This document shows positions 7,795 through 16,083 of a DNA stretch of 64,000 nucleotides, piece after piece (position 1 is the stretch's first letter; each line of letters starts with the position of its first letter). Source of the DNA: 2-02-FULL-66-14 sp964651335 (GTDB lineage: Bacteria; Pseudomonadota; Gammaproteobacteria; Burkholderiales; SG8-39); assembly GCA_964651335.1 (NCBI GenBank), contig CAZYVT010000008.1:26782-90781 (forward strand), in the 5' to 3' direction. A model generated the notes under the pieces. The model had not been told where the DNA came from. It saw only the letters and a list, made by a program, of their open reading frames with translations, and did not search any database. A program made the translations under genes and the position numbers.

Positions 7795-9599
7795 GCTGGC
7801 GAGGCAGGGGGTGCGGGGGGGCCGAGCGGCCTCGATGGCCCCCCTGCGCCGGCCTCGAACTGGATGCGGTACAGCTTCGCGTAAACGCCATCGCGAGCGA
7901 GCAGCCCGGCGTGCGTGCCCTCCTCTACAACGCGTCCGCGCTCCAATACGACGATGCGGTCGGCGCGCTCGATCGTCGAGAGCCGGTGCGCGATGACGAT
8001 CGTGGTGCGGCCGCGCATCAGGACCTCCAGCGCGGCCTGCACCAGCCGCTCCGACTCCGAGTCCAGCGCCGAGGTCGCCTCGTCAAGGATGAGCACCGGA
8101 GCGTTCTTGAGCAGCGCGCGGGCGATCGCAAGGCGCTGGCGCTGGCCGCCCGAGAGCCTCACGCCGTTTTCACCGACGAGCGTGCGAAGTCCGTCCGGCG
8201 TCCGGCGGATGAACTCCGTCGCGTGCGCCGCATCGGCGGCGGCGGCGACATCCTGTTCGCTCGCCCGGCCCATCCCGCCATAGGCGATGTTGGCCTGGAT
8301 GGTGTCGTTGAAGAGCACCACATCCTGCGATACCAGAGCGACGTTGCTGCGCAGGCTCTCCAGCGTCAGGTCCTGGATATCGTGGCCGTCGAGCAGGATG
8401 CGGCCTCGCGTCGGCACGTAGAAGCGCGGCAGCAGATTCACCAGAGTGGTCTTGCCCCCGCCCGAGCCGCCGACGAGCGCGACGGTTTCGCCCGGCCGGA
8501 CGGCGAGATCGACACCCGCAAGCGCCGCCTCGGCCCGGGTCGGGTAGGTGAAGCTCACCCCTTCGTAGCGGACCTCACCGCGCGCGCGCCCGGGGTTTAC
8601 CGTGCCGCGGTCCTCTTCCACCGGCGCATCGATCAGGCCGAAGACGCTTTCCGCGGCGGCCAGGCCCCGTTGCAGCGGCGCATTCACATCGGTGAGGCGT
8701 TTCAGGGGCGCAAGCAGCATCAGCATCGCAATCATGAAGGAGGCAAACTCGCCCGCCGTCGTGCGGCCGGCAATCGACTCCTCCAAGGCGATGTAGACGA
8801 TGATCGCGAGCGCCATGGAGGCGAGGATTTGCGTGACCGGGGCCGCCACCGCGGCCGGAATCGTCTGGCGCATGTTGAATCCCCGCAAAAGCTGGTTCGC
8901 CCGCGCGAAGCGTTTCATTTCATACTCCTGGCCGCCGAACACCTTGACCACCTTGTGGCACTCGATGGTCTCCTCCAGCACGTGCACGAGCTCGCCCATC
9001 GCGCGCTGCGACTCTCGCGCCATGTGACGCAACCGGCGCGACAGCAGACGCACCGCAAGGGCGATCAGCGGCGCGGCGACGAGCGCAATAAGCGTCAATT
9101 TCCAATTCAGATAGAACAACCATGCAAGCAATGCGGCAATGGTCACCGAGTCCTTTACCGCAACCGTGAGCACGGACGTCGCCGCCGAAGTAACGCCGTT
9201 CACGTCGTAGGCGACCCTGGAGAGGAGCGCGCCCGCGGTGTGATCGTCGAAGAATTGCGTCGGCATGCGCACCAGGCGCGCGAACATCGCGCCGCGCAGG
9301 TCGAGCACCACCCGGTTGGAGATCCACGCCAGGGCGAACGACGAGACCACGGTAAGAAACCCGCGCAACAGGAATATTCCGACGATCGCGGCGGCGAACA
9401 GGGACGACGGCAGTTCGGTCTCCTTCCCGACGACAAACCCGCCGTCCAGCATCGGTTTCATCAGCGCGGGAAAGAGCGGTTCGGTTGCGGCGGCACCGAC
9501 CATGCAGAGCGTGGCCACGCCGAAGGCAGTCGCATACGGCCGCACGTAGGAAAGCAGCCGGAGGTACAGCTCACGCGTCGTAGCTTCGGACCCGTTCAT
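7791..9599 (-). CDS. msbA: Lipid A / lipid-linked glycan flippase, MsbA-type ABC exporter
   Basis: A 602-residue half-transporter with an N-terminal six-helix exporter domain (about 20-315) and a C-terminal ATPase. Walker A GGSGGGKTT lies at 377-385, the ABC signature LSGGQ at 482-486 and Walker B LILDEATSALD at 503-513, followed by the H-loop region IVIAHRLSTIERAD. Length and motifs fit MsbA, which flips lipid A-core across the inner membrane and works as a homodimer. It overlaps the glycosyltransferases on both sides by 4 bp, linking glycan assembly to export. A related exporter of another lipid-linked glycan is the main alternative. Confidence 0.88.
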   Translation of the reverse strand: MNGSEATTRELYLRLLSYVRPYATAFGVATLCMVGAAATEPLFPALMKPMLDGGFVVGKETELPSSLFAAAIVGIFLLRGFLTVVSSFALAWISNRVVLDLRGAMFARLVRMPTQFFDDHTAGALLSRVAYDVNGVTSAATSVLTVAVKDSVTIAALLAWLFYLNWKLTLIALVAAPLIALAVRLLSRRLRHMARESQRAMGELVHVLEETIECHKVVKVFGGQEYEMKRFARANQLLRGFNMRQTIPAAVAAPVTQILASMALAIIVYIALEESIAGRTTAGEFASFMIAMLMLLAPLKRLTDVNAPLQRGLAAAESVFGLIDAPVEEDRGTVNPGRARGEVRYEGVSFTYPTRAEAALAGVDLAVRPGETVALVGGSGGGKTTLVNLLPRFYVPTRGRILLDGHDIQDLTLESLRSNVALVSQDVVLFNDTIQANIAYGGMGRASEQDVAAAADAAHATEFIRRTPDGLRTLVGENGVRLSGGQRQRLAIARALLKNAPVLILDEATSALDSESERLVQAALEVLMRGRTTIVIAHRLSTIERADRIVVLERGRVVEEGTHAGLLARDGVYAKLYRIQFEAGAGGPSRPLGPPAPPASPA

Positions 9600-10765
9600 G
9601 CAGGGCGGCTACCCAGCGTCGCGTACAGTTCTGAGAGCCTTTTCGCCATTTCGTCGATTCCGAAGCGCTCGGCGGCGGAGCGCGCCGCCGGAAGCATCCG
9701 CTCCGCCCGCGCCGCCGCGGCCGCGGTGCGCAGCAGCGCCGCCAGCCCCGCCGGATCGTTCGGTTCGCAGATCCAGCCGTTCTCGCCTTCGCGCACCAGT
9801 TCGGCCGTCCCGCAGCGGCGGCTGACCACCGCCGGCACACCCATCGCAAGCGCTTCGAGCGCAGCGTTCGGGAACGGATCGTAAAGGCTGGGAAGGATAA
9901 AGCAATCCGCAGCGGCATAGAGCGGACGCACATCTTCAACGGCACCGAGCAGACGCACGCGCTCTGACAGTCCCGCGGCACACACGCGTTCGGCGAATCG
10001 CTCCGATGCCCGGTCTCGCCCGGCCACCGCCAGCCGCATGCGCGCGTCGCCCGCCAGTGCGAGCGCGTCAATCGCGCAGCCGAGGCCCTTGCGCTCGAAA
10101 CCCGATCCTACGAATAGGAACAGGGCATCTTCGCCCCCGCAGTCGAGCGCCAAACGCGCTTCGGCGCGCAACACGCTTCGGTGCTCCGGGTGGAAGTGCT
10201 CCAGGTCGACACCGTTGTAGATGACGTGGAGCTTCTCGGCGGCAATGCGGAAATGGCGCAGGATGTCCTCCCGCACCATGCGCGAGTTGCAGACCACCGC
10301 GCGCAGCCCGGGATGCTCGAACATGCGCCGCTCGGCCTCGCACACGTAGCTGTGATACGGATTCGCGCGCACCCTCAGCCGCTCGAGGCGCGCAGCGCCG
10401 GCGAGCCGATACTCGAGCCACTGGCGGTGCACGCCGTCGCCGGCGCGGTAGACGTCGCAGCCAGGAATTCGTTCATGCGACTGCACCAGATCGAAGCGCT
10501 CGCGGCGCCACGCTGCGCGCGCAGCGCGCGCAAAGCCGGCGTCCCGCCAGAGGTTGCCGACGTAGGGCGGATCCACCCTCAGCACGCGCCTCGCGCCCGC
10601 GTTGCCCCACTCGCGCGTGATGAGCGTCACCTCGGCACCGCAGCGCTCGAGCGCTTCCAGCGCACGCTCGACGAACCGCTCCGCGCCGCCATATGGGTTG
10701 TAGCGTTGCCTGACCAGCGCTATTCGCACGCTAACAGGTACACGCGCGACACCGCACCTGCGCAA
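9596..10765 (-). CDS. Family 4 glycosyltransferase (WaaG-like)
   Basis: A 389-residue GT-B enzyme, first gene of the minus-strand glycan cluster. NPYGGAERF (23-31) and VGSGFERKG (219-227) match the LPS core glucosyltransferase WaaG group, as do the QSHERIPGCDVYRAGDGVH region (95-113) and SLYDPFPNAALEAL (293-306), which replaces the plain EX7E motif. WaaG adds the first glucose of the outer core. The longest start is 10765, but GTG at 10729 (residue 13, giving VRIALVRQ) lines up better with family N-termini; I cannot decide between them. A promoter for the cluster should lie just upstream, but none is obvious. Confidence 0.84.
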   Translation of the reverse strand: MRRCGVARVPVSVRIALVRQRYNPYGGAERFVERALEALERCGAEVTLITREWGNAGARRVLRVDPPYVGNLWRDAGFARAARAAWRRERFDLVQSHERIPGCDVYRAGDGVHRQWLEYRLAGAARLERLRVRANPYHSYVCEAERRMFEHPGLRAVVCNSRMVREDILRHFRIAAEKLHVIYNGVDLEHFHPEHRSVLRAEARLALDCGGEDALFLFVGSGFERKGLGCAIDALALAGDARMRLAVAGRDRASERFAERVCAAGLSERVRLLGAVEDVRPLYAAADCFILPSLYDPFPNAALEALAMGVPAVVSRRCGTAELVREGENGWICEPNDPAGLAALLRTAAAAARAERMLPAARSAAERFGIDEMAKRLSELYATLGSRPA

Positions 10766-10863
10766 GTTCCCGGTGCGGAGAGGCGTCGGTCAGCATTCGC
10801 GAAAGATACACCACCCCGGCGAGCGGCGTGCGCCGCCGCGCTCCGCTCAAGGAAGCGATTGCC

Positions 10864-12948
10864 CTAGTCGAGGCGAAGCTCGGCAGTCAGGCCGAAGGTG
10901 CGACCGGGAAGCGGATACACCGAGTACCGGTCGGCGACGAAGGCGCTGCGCACCGCGTAGGTGTAGTAGTGCTCGTTGAATACGTTGTTGACCGAGAATG
11001 CGAGGCGGCCCCAGCTGAACCGGTGCGCAAGCTTCAGGTCCGCGACGCCGTAGCCCCGAATCCGGGACCCCAGCGTGTTCGGTTCGTCGTTGTCCATGTA
11101 CTGGCTGCTCACCGCAGTCAGCGTGCCCGACAGTCGCGTGGCCCCGGAAAATTCCCACGACAACGATGCGTTCAGCTTGTGCCGTGGCACGAGCGGTACC
11201 GTCTTGCCGGCCACGCTCAGTCCGGTTCCGATTGCAAACGCACTACCCGCGATGACCCCCTCCAGATAGCGCGCATCCGTGAATGCGTAAGCGGTCAGCA
11301 CGCGCAGCGAAGGCGTCGCATTCCAGTGCGCCTCGAGTTCCACGCCCTGCCGGCGCGAAGGCGGCAGATTGGTGTTGCCCACTCCGCTGGTGAACGGGTC
11401 GAGGTGGATTTCGTCCACCACCGCGGTGCGAAAGACCGTGGCGCGCAGCGCGATCGCGCCGCCGCGCCAATCGGCGCCCGCCTCGTGTGTACGCGCATGC
11501 TGCGGGCGCAGGATCTGGAACTGGGCGTTGAAGAAAGCGTCGTTCTCGTAGAGTTCGTCCACGTTGACAAAACGGAAGCTCCGGCCGGCGCGCACGAAAG
11601 CAGTCAATGCCGGGGACAGCGCATGGCGCAGGCCCAGCTCCCACGCGCGCTCGCGTTGCGTCTGCCGCTCCTCCGGCGCTGCGGTATTGAAAAAGAATCC
11701 GGGCGCCGTGGGGTCGAGCGTATCGGTGGCGCCGAACCGAACGCGCTCGCTGCGCCAGCCAAGCAACAACCGGCTCGCGCCCGACAGCTCGATGGCGTCC
11801 TGCAGATAGAGGGCCCGCGTGTCCTGCGACACGCGAATGCGGTTGATCGGCTGTCCGAGGTGCTCGGGCCGGTCCGAGCGCCGCGAGTCGTAGCGCCACG
11901 CGTGCCAGTCCGCACCGACGGTGAGCCGGTGCACGAAGCCGGCGAGCACGAAGGGGAGGCGCCCCCGCGGCGTGACCGAACTCACATCCAGGTCATCGGC
12001 GCGCGAGACCGGGAAACCTGCCTGATCGAAGAAGGAGCGCTGGTCCTTGTGCCGCCAGTCCAGGCCCAGAGAGAACTCCGCGTCGCGCCACCGCTGGCCG
12101 ATCGTGACCCCCGTCTTCGCGCCATCGCGGCTCGCGTAGTCGAGCGGAGTCTGGGCGCCACGCGGATCGGACGCATATTCATTCAGTCCGATCGACGGCT
12201 GGATGCGCCGCGCACCGGGCAAGCGCAGGTCCTGCCGGTCGGTGCCCAGGCGAAGATCGAGCGTCGTCTCGCCCATCCCCCAGCGCAGATTGAGCGTGTT
12301 GTTCTGCTGCTCGTTGCGATTGTTGGCGCGGTAGCCGTCCGAAGCATAACCATAGACTGAGGCGTTCACGCCGAAGTCCGCCAGCGCAGCGCTCCCGTAG
12401 AGCTGTCCCTCGAGCGTATTGAAGGTGGCGGCGCGGCCGAAGGCCTCGAATCCCGCTCCCTGTTTCAGCGGGGAGCGCGTCACGATGTTGATCACGCCAG
12501 TCGTGGCGCCGTCCCCGTAGAGCACCGCCCCGGCGCCGCGAAGGATCTCGATGCGTTCGATGCCGGCGAGCGGGACGCCCGCCCACTGCACGCTGGTGAG
12601 GTCGACGTCGGTCACGCGCCGGCCATCAAGGAGGACCAGCGTGTTCTGCGGCCCCGTCACTCCGAACCCGCGCAGATCGACGCCGGTCGTCGCGGCATTG
12701 TTCCCAAAGAAGTCCCGCATCGTGATACCGACCTGCTCGGCGAGCAATTCCGGAAGGGTGCGCGCCGCGCTTCTGGCAATGTCCTCGGCGCTCAGCACGG
12801 TGACGGTCGCAGGAAGCCGGCGCACATCCTCCGGGAACCGCGTGGCTTCAACGTATACGGCGTCCTCGGGCTGGGAAAAGGCGCACGGCGCGGAGACAGC
12901 AACGACAATGCAAAGACCGGCGAGCATTGCGGCGACGGCTGGGCGCAT
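10864..12948 (-). CDS. TonB-dependent receptor, BtuB-like vitamin B12 importer
   Basis: A 694-residue outer-membrane receptor. A signal peptide precedes QPEDAVYVEATRF, the TonB box region. The plug domain carries LPELLAEQVGI and GVDLRGFG, then VLLDGRR and GAGAVLYGDGATTGVINI, all conserved in plug domains; the rest is a 22-strand barrel ending in an aromatic-rich segment. The start is chosen at ATG 12948 because GGAAGG lies six bases upstream; ATG 12954 abuts that Shine-Dalgarno and upstream starts would lie inside the riboswitch. A cobalamin riboswitch leader makes B12 (or a corrinoid) the likely cargo, feeding the cobalamin-dependent mutase in this window. Confidence 0.88.
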   Translation of the reverse strand: MRPAVAAMLAGLCIVVAVSAPCAFSQPEDAVYVEATRFPEDVRRLPATVTVLSAEDIARSAARTLPELLAEQVGITMRDFFGNNAATTGVDLRGFGVTGPQNTLVLLDGRRVTDVDLTSVQWAGVPLAGIERIEILRGAGAVLYGDGATTGVINIVTRSPLKQGAGFEAFGRAATFNTLEGQLYGSAALADFGVNASVYGYASDGYRANNRNEQQNNTLNLRWGMGETTLDLRLGTDRQDLRLPGARRIQPSIGLNEYASDPRGAQTPLDYASRDGAKTGVTIGQRWRDAEFSLGLDWRHKDQRSFFDQAGFPVSRADDLDVSSVTPRGRLPFVLAGFVHRLTVGADWHAWRYDSRRSDRPEHLGQPINRIRVSQDTRALYLQDAIELSGASRLLLGWRSERVRFGATDTLDPTAPGFFFNTAAPEERQTQRERAWELGLRHALSPALTAFVRAGRSFRFVNVDELYENDAFFNAQFQILRPQHARTHEAGADWRGGAIALRATVFRTAVVDEIHLDPFTSGVGNTNLPPSRRQGVELEAHWNATPSLRVLTAYAFTDARYLEGVIAGSAFAIGTGLSVAGKTVPLVPRHKLNASLSWEFSGATRLSGTLTAVSSQYMDNDEPNTLGSRIRGYGVADLKLAHRFSWGRLAFSVNNVFNEHYYTYAVRSAFVADRYSVYPLPGRTFGLTAELRLD

Positions 12949-12954
12949 GGTCAT

Positions 12955-12980
12955 CCTTCCTTGGCGTCGTCCCCGACGCC
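12955..12980 (-). promoter_or_regulatory. Hairpin and ribosome-binding site between riboswitch and receptor gene
   Basis: On the minus strand GGCGTCG, loop GGGA, CGACGCC form a 7-bp stem (12963-12980), followed at once by AAGGAAGG (12955-12962, the Shine-Dalgarno for the ATG at 12948). There is no T-run after the stem, so a transcription terminator is unlikely. A role in translational control of the receptor by the riboswitch is plausible but inferred. Confidence 0.5.
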
Positions 12981-13002
12981 GCAAGTCGGTTGAGATAGGC
13001 TC

Positions 13003-13222
13003 CAAGGCCGGTCTCCGGACTCGCGAGCGGGCGGAAGAATTCCGCCGGGTGCACGGCCTTCCCGCGAGCGCTGAGCTTCGCAGTGACCGGTTTGTGCACC
13101 CCCTCGCCTACCGTTGCGGGGGCAGTACAGGAATTGCGATTTCCCGAGTGTGCTCGGAACCGCGCACCTGTTTCCCGTTTCATCCCCCGGGAATGGGCTT
13201 CCCGCAGGGACACCTTGTAGCG
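13003..13222 (-). promoter_or_regulatory. Cobalamin riboswitch (AdoCbl type)
   Basis: Read on the minus strand, the leader has the ordered cobalamin-riboswitch blocks: an AGGTGTCCCTGCGGGAAG-like region, GATGAAACGGGAAACAGGTG, then CTGCCCCCGCAACGG (the B12 box region), GGTCACTGCGAAG with the CACTG core, CGGGAAGGCCG and finally GAGTCCGGAGACCGGCC near the 3' end. It lies directly upstream of the TonB-dependent receptor on the same strand. Such riboswitches bind adenosylcobalamin and reduce expression of transport genes when the vitamin is plentiful. The boundaries are estimated to about ten bases. Confidence 0.93.
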
Positions 13223-13228
13223 TGTCGC

Positions 13229-13234
13229 ATTATA
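13229..13234 (-). promoter_or_regulatory. Probable -10 element of the riboswitch-receptor transcript
   Basis: A perfect TATAAT on the minus strand sits about 7-12 bases upstream of the expected 5' end of the cobalamin riboswitch. No good -35 is seen at the usual distance (GAAAGG is the nearest), so the assignment rests mostly on position. Confidence 0.5.
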
Positions 13235-13319
13235 GCGGCCTGACGCAGACGCCTTTCCTGCCTCGAACAGCCGCCACACTGCGAGGTCAGGAAACACATT
13301 CACAAACACCCCTTATTTC

Positions 13320-13348
13320 TTGACGCTGCGGCGGATTTGCAACATATT
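13320..13348 (+). promoter_or_regulatory. Candidate promoter of the zapB-like/zapA/6S unit
   Basis: TTGACG (13320-13325) and CATATT (13343-13348) are spaced by 17 bases. The predicted transcription start falls near 13355, only about two bases before the GTG at 13357, so the first gene might be made from a nearly leaderless message. If so the GTG would be read with little or no 5' leader; otherwise the promoter is a chance match. Confidence 0.4.
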
Positions 13349-13356
13349 GTGCGACC

Positions 13357-13548
13357 GTGGACGCCGAGTTCGCCTCGCTCGAAGCCAAGGTCGCGCAATG
13401 TGTCAGCCTGTGCGAACGGCTACGCGCCGAGAACATCGAATTGCGCCAGCGGCTTGCATCGGCGCAAAGCGACGCGAGCCGCCTGAACGATCGCATCGAT
13501 TCGGCGAGGGCGAAGCTCGAGCGCTTGATCGAGCGCCTGCCGGATTGA
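13357..13548 (+). CDS. Small coiled-coil protein, ZapB-like
   Basis: A 63-residue protein made almost wholly of heptad-like helix (AKVAQCVSLCERLRAENIEL and on to SARAKLERLIERLP). Its size, coiled-coil character and position just before zapA match the TIGR02449/ZapB-like proteins commonly found at this locus, where it would help order FtsZ-associated factors at the division site. The GTG start at 13357 has no clear Shine-Dalgarno. It ends 7 bp before zapA. The family assignment is from context and composition rather than a defining motif. Confidence 0.72.
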   Translation: MDAEFASLEAKVAQCVSLCERLRAENIELRQRLASAQSDASRLNDRIDSARAKLERLIERLPD

Positions 13549-13555
13549 CATTGCA

Positions 13556-13867
13556 ATGACCGAGAGCACGAAGACCATCGAAGTCACGATTCTCGGGCGA
13601 GCGTACAAGGTCGCTTGCGAGGAAGGCGAGCGCGATGCGCTCACGCGTACTGCGGCCTACCTGGACGCCAAGATGAGCGAAATCCGCAAGGCGGGCAAGG
13701 TCACAGGCACCGAGCGCATTGCGGTCATGGCCGCGCTCAACATCGCGCACGAGTTGCTCACGATCAGACTCGGTAACGGTTTTGACATCGGCGAGGCGAA
13801 GCGTAGAATCGTTGCGATCGAGGCGAAGCTCGATTCGGCGCTCGCCAAGCAGGAGAAGTTGTTTTAG
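13556..13867 (+). CDS. zapA: Cell division protein ZapA
   Basis: A 103-residue protein with the ZapA layout: an N-terminal beta-rich globular part (VTILGRAYKVAC, 9-20), the helix LTRTAAYLDAKMSEIR (28-43), then AVMAALNIAHELL (60-72) and a C-terminal coiled coil. ZapA binds FtsZ and promotes filament bundling at the Z-ring. It follows the ZapB-like gene and precedes 6S RNA, the usual proteobacterial order. Start ATG 13556. Confidence 0.93.
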   Translation: MTESTKTIEVTILGRAYKVACEEGERDALTRTAAYLDAKMSEIRKAGKVTGTERIAVMAALNIAHELLTIRLGNGFDIGEAKRRIVAIEAKLDSALAKQEKLF

Positions 13868-13924
13868 TGGCGATTGCACGGTATGAGTCGTCACGGGAAG
13901 GTCGTGTCGAATGCGCGAAATTCC

Positions 13925-14114
13925 CCGCTCTGCGTCCCCTGCTGTGTTCGATTGGGCTCAAATTTTCCGAACCGATAGCTTCCTGAGGTTGCGGCACCAA
14001 GTGTCACTGTTGTGATCGTCCCACGCCACGCGTGCCGGATGAACCTGATGTGACCGGTCAGCAACCACCCTGTTTGGCGGGGTTCGGGAGCCGAGCCCGC
14101 CGGCACAAGCGGGG
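13925..14114 (+). ncRNA. ssrS: 6S RNA
   Basis: A region of about 190 nt directly downstream of zapA. The proposed ends pair: CCCCGCT (13925-13931) with AGCGGGG (14108-14114). Just inside are CCCTGCTGTGTTCG and CCGAACCGATAGC, which resemble the conserved 5' side of proteobacterial 6S RNA, and GGGTTCGGGAGCCGAGCCCGC on the 3' side. 6S RNA mimics an open promoter and sequesters sigma-70 RNA polymerase in stationary phase. Synteny with zapA supports the call; a covariance search was not possible, and the precise ends are estimates. Confidence 0.86.
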
Positions 14115-14137
14115 GGCACCCCCCAAGGAACTACACT

Positions 14138-14174
14138 GCGTTGCAGCGCGTCACTCCGTGCCGCGCTGCAACGC
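14138..14174 (+). repeat. Perfect 13-bp inverted repeat (hairpin) after 6S RNA
   Basis: GCGTTGCAGCGCG (14138-14150) and CGCGCTGCAACGC (14162-14174) form a perfect 13-bp stem with an 11-base loop. It lies between the 6S RNA end and the EVE-domain gene. There is no T-run after it, so it is not a standard intrinsic terminator. It might end or process the 6S transcript or control the next gene; the role is unknown. Confidence 0.6.
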
Positions 14175-14198
14175 CTTACTCCTGGGAAAAGCGGGTCG

Positions 14199-14657
14199 GT
14201 GAATTACTGGCTGATGAAGTCTGAGCCATCGGAGTGCTCGATCGAAGACGTGCTGGCCGCGCCCGGACGAACGACTCCGTGGACCGGCGTACGCAATTAT
14301 CAGGCGCGAAGCTTCATGCGCGACACGATGCGCATCGGTGACGGCGTACTCTTTTACCACTCCGGATGCGCCCAGCCGGGGATCGCAGGCATCGCCGAAG
14401 TGGCCTCCATCGCATACCCGGACAAAGCGCAGTTCGATCGCAAGAGCCCGTACTACGATCCGAAGACCTCGCGCGCCGCGCCGCGCTGGTTCAACGTCGA
14501 CGTGCGAGCGCTGCGCAAGACACGATTCGTTCCTCTGGCCGAATTGCGCGCGCACAGGAAGTTGGCCAAGATGTGGCTCCTTCGCCCGGGGAACCGGCTA
14601 TCGATCACGCCGGTGAGTGCATCCGAGTGGGCAGTCATCGGCAAGCTGCTCGCGTGA
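14199..14657 (+). CDS. EVE-domain protein (modified-nucleotide reader family)
   Basis: A 152-residue stand-alone EVE domain. MNYWLMKSEPSECS at the start, TPWTGVRNYQARSFMRD (26-42) and GDGVLFYHSG (47-56) are the conserved EVE/thymocyte nuclear protein 1 motifs, including the YWLMKSEP opening and the WxGVRNYQAR core. EVE domains are PUA-related and bind modified bases in DNA or RNA; the biological role of the bacterial single-domain forms is poorly known. GTG start at 14199; the stop overlaps the hemE start by 4 bp. Confidence 0.92.
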   Translation: MNYWLMKSEPSECSIEDVLAAPGRTTPWTGVRNYQARSFMRDTMRIGDGVLFYHSGCAQPGIAGIAEVASIAYPDKAQFDRKSPYYDPKTSRAAPRWFNVDVRALRKTRFVPLAELRAHRKLAKMWLLRPGNRLSITPVSASEWAVIGKLLA

Positions 14658-15760
14658 GTCCGCTGAAGAACGACACCTTTCTCCGGGCGCTGGCGCGCGA
14701 GCCGGTCGAGTACACGCCGATCTGGCTGATGCGCCAGGCCGGGCGCTACCTCCCCGAGTACAACGCGACCCGCGCACGCGCCGGGAGCTTTCTTGCGCTC
14801 GCCAAGACCCCGGCCCTCGCTTGCGAAGTGACGCTGCAGCCGCTGGAACGCTTTTCGCTCGACGCGGCGATCCTTTTCTCCGACATCCTGACGGTGCCGG
14901 ACGCGATGGGCCTCGGGCTCTATTTTTCCGAGGGCGAAGGGCCGCGCTTCGAGCGCCCGCTGCGCGACGAGGCAGCGATCCGGCGGCTCGCCGCGCCCGA
15001 CCCGGCTGCCGAGCTCGGCTACGTGCTCGATGCGGTGCGCGAGATCCGGCGCGCACTCTCGGGGCGCGTTCCGTTGATCGGCTTCGCAGGCAGCCCGTAC
15101 ACGCTCGCCTGCTACATGGTCGAGGGTGGCGGAAGCGAGGACTTCCGCCTGCTGAAGTCGATGCTCTACGCGCGTCCCGACCTGTTGCACCGGATTCTCG
15201 AGGTCAACGCCCGGGCGGTCACCGATTACCTCAATGCGCAGATCGGGGCGGGCGCGCAAGCCGTGATGCTGTTCGACACATGGGGAGGCAATCTCACCGC
15301 GGCGGGTTATGAGGAGTTCTCGCTCGCGTACTCGCGCCGCGTGATTGCGGGCCTGACGCGCGAAAGCGAAGACGGTCGGCCGGTACCCGCGATCCTGTTT
15401 ACCAAAGGCGGGGGGCAGTGGCTCGAAGCGATGGCGACGACCGGCTGCGATGCGCTCGGTATCGACTGGACTACGGATCTGGCGCAAGCGCGACGTCGTG
15501 TCGGCAATCATGTCGCGCTGCAAGGAAACCTTGATCCAGCGGTACTGTGTGCGCCACAGGAACGGGTGCGGGCGGAAGCGCGGCGTGTCCTCGATGCGTA
15601 CGGGGCAGAGCCTGGGCACATATTTAATCTCGGCCATGGAATCTCTCCCCATGCCTCGGTGGACGCGGTGCTGGCGCTGGTGGACGAAGTGCGCGCTTAC
15701 AGCAGGCGGATTCGCGGCCAAGGCGCCAAGGAAGCGGCCACACACCAACACGGTGCATGA
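14654..15760 (+). CDS. hemE: Uroporphyrinogen decarboxylase
   Basis: A 368-residue enzyme that decarboxylates uroporphyrinogen III to coproporphyrinogen III in haem synthesis. PIWLMRQAGRYLPEY (residues 21-35) is the family signature; FSDILTVPDAMGLGL and GFAGSPYTLACYM are also conserved, and the C-terminal GNLDPAVL and FNLGHGI motifs are present. The start is the GTG at 14654, overlapping the EVE stop as GTGA; the open frame extends further upstream but only in the shadow of the EVE gene. Translational coupling to the EVE gene is likely. Confidence 0.95.
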   Translation: MSPLKNDTFLRALAREPVEYTPIWLMRQAGRYLPEYNATRARAGSFLALAKTPALACEVTLQPLERFSLDAAILFSDILTVPDAMGLGLYFSEGEGPRFERPLRDEAAIRRLAAPDPAAELGYVLDAVREIRRALSGRVPLIGFAGSPYTLACYMVEGGGSEDFRLLKSMLYARPDLLHRILEVNARAVTDYLNAQIGAGAQAVMLFDTWGGNLTAAGYEEFSLAYSRRVIAGLTRESEDGRPVPAILFTKGGGQWLEAMATTGCDALGIDWTTDLAQARRRVGNHVALQGNLDPAVLCAPQERVRAEARRVLDAYGAEPGHIFNLGHGISPHASVDAVLALVDEVRAYSRRIRGQGAKEAATHQHGA

Positions 15761-16083
15761 CTTATGCACAAAATGCCTCTTCCCTTCGGAAAATCACCTA
15801 CATACGCTGCTCGGTCCCCGAGCGCCATATAAGCCTATGAGTTGACGACGTAAATTGCTTTGTGCGAGCCGCGAACTGGCTATTTCCCCTCTGCTCGGTG
15901 AATAACCTCGAATATGCATGCTGTGTTACCCACAAACTTATCCACAAGGACGGATCGCCTCGCAAATGCCCTTTCCTGGCAAGGTGTACGCCGCGCAATC
16001 CGATGCAGCGAGTGAAGTCCGGGAACTAAGCCATTGCCATTCTGGAGAAAAGACCCACGAGGTCGAGCGTTTTCGATACCGCG
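15761..16083 (+). promoter_or_regulatory. 323-bp hemE-priA gap with DnaA-box-like sites
   Basis: No gene was found here. The gap has a perfect DnaA box TTATCCACA (15938-15946), a one-mismatch box TTACCCACA 12 bases earlier (15926-15934), and TTATGCACA (15762-15770) just after hemE. The stretch is noticeably AT-richer than its neighbours. It must hold the priA promoter. Control of the replication-restart helicase gene by DnaA, or a DnaA-binding reservoir, is possible; nothing typical of oriC (dnaA, rpmH, gidA) is nearby. Confidence 0.5.

Noticed and set aside
14111..14124. GGGGGG-CA-CCCCCC after 6S RNA as a terminator
   Set aside because: The loop would be only two bases and there is no T-run; it is more likely part of the end region of 6S RNA.
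15761..16083. Chromosomal origin of replication
   Set aside because: Only three DnaA-like boxes, no AT-rich unwinding repeats and no dnaA, rpmH or gidA genes nearby.
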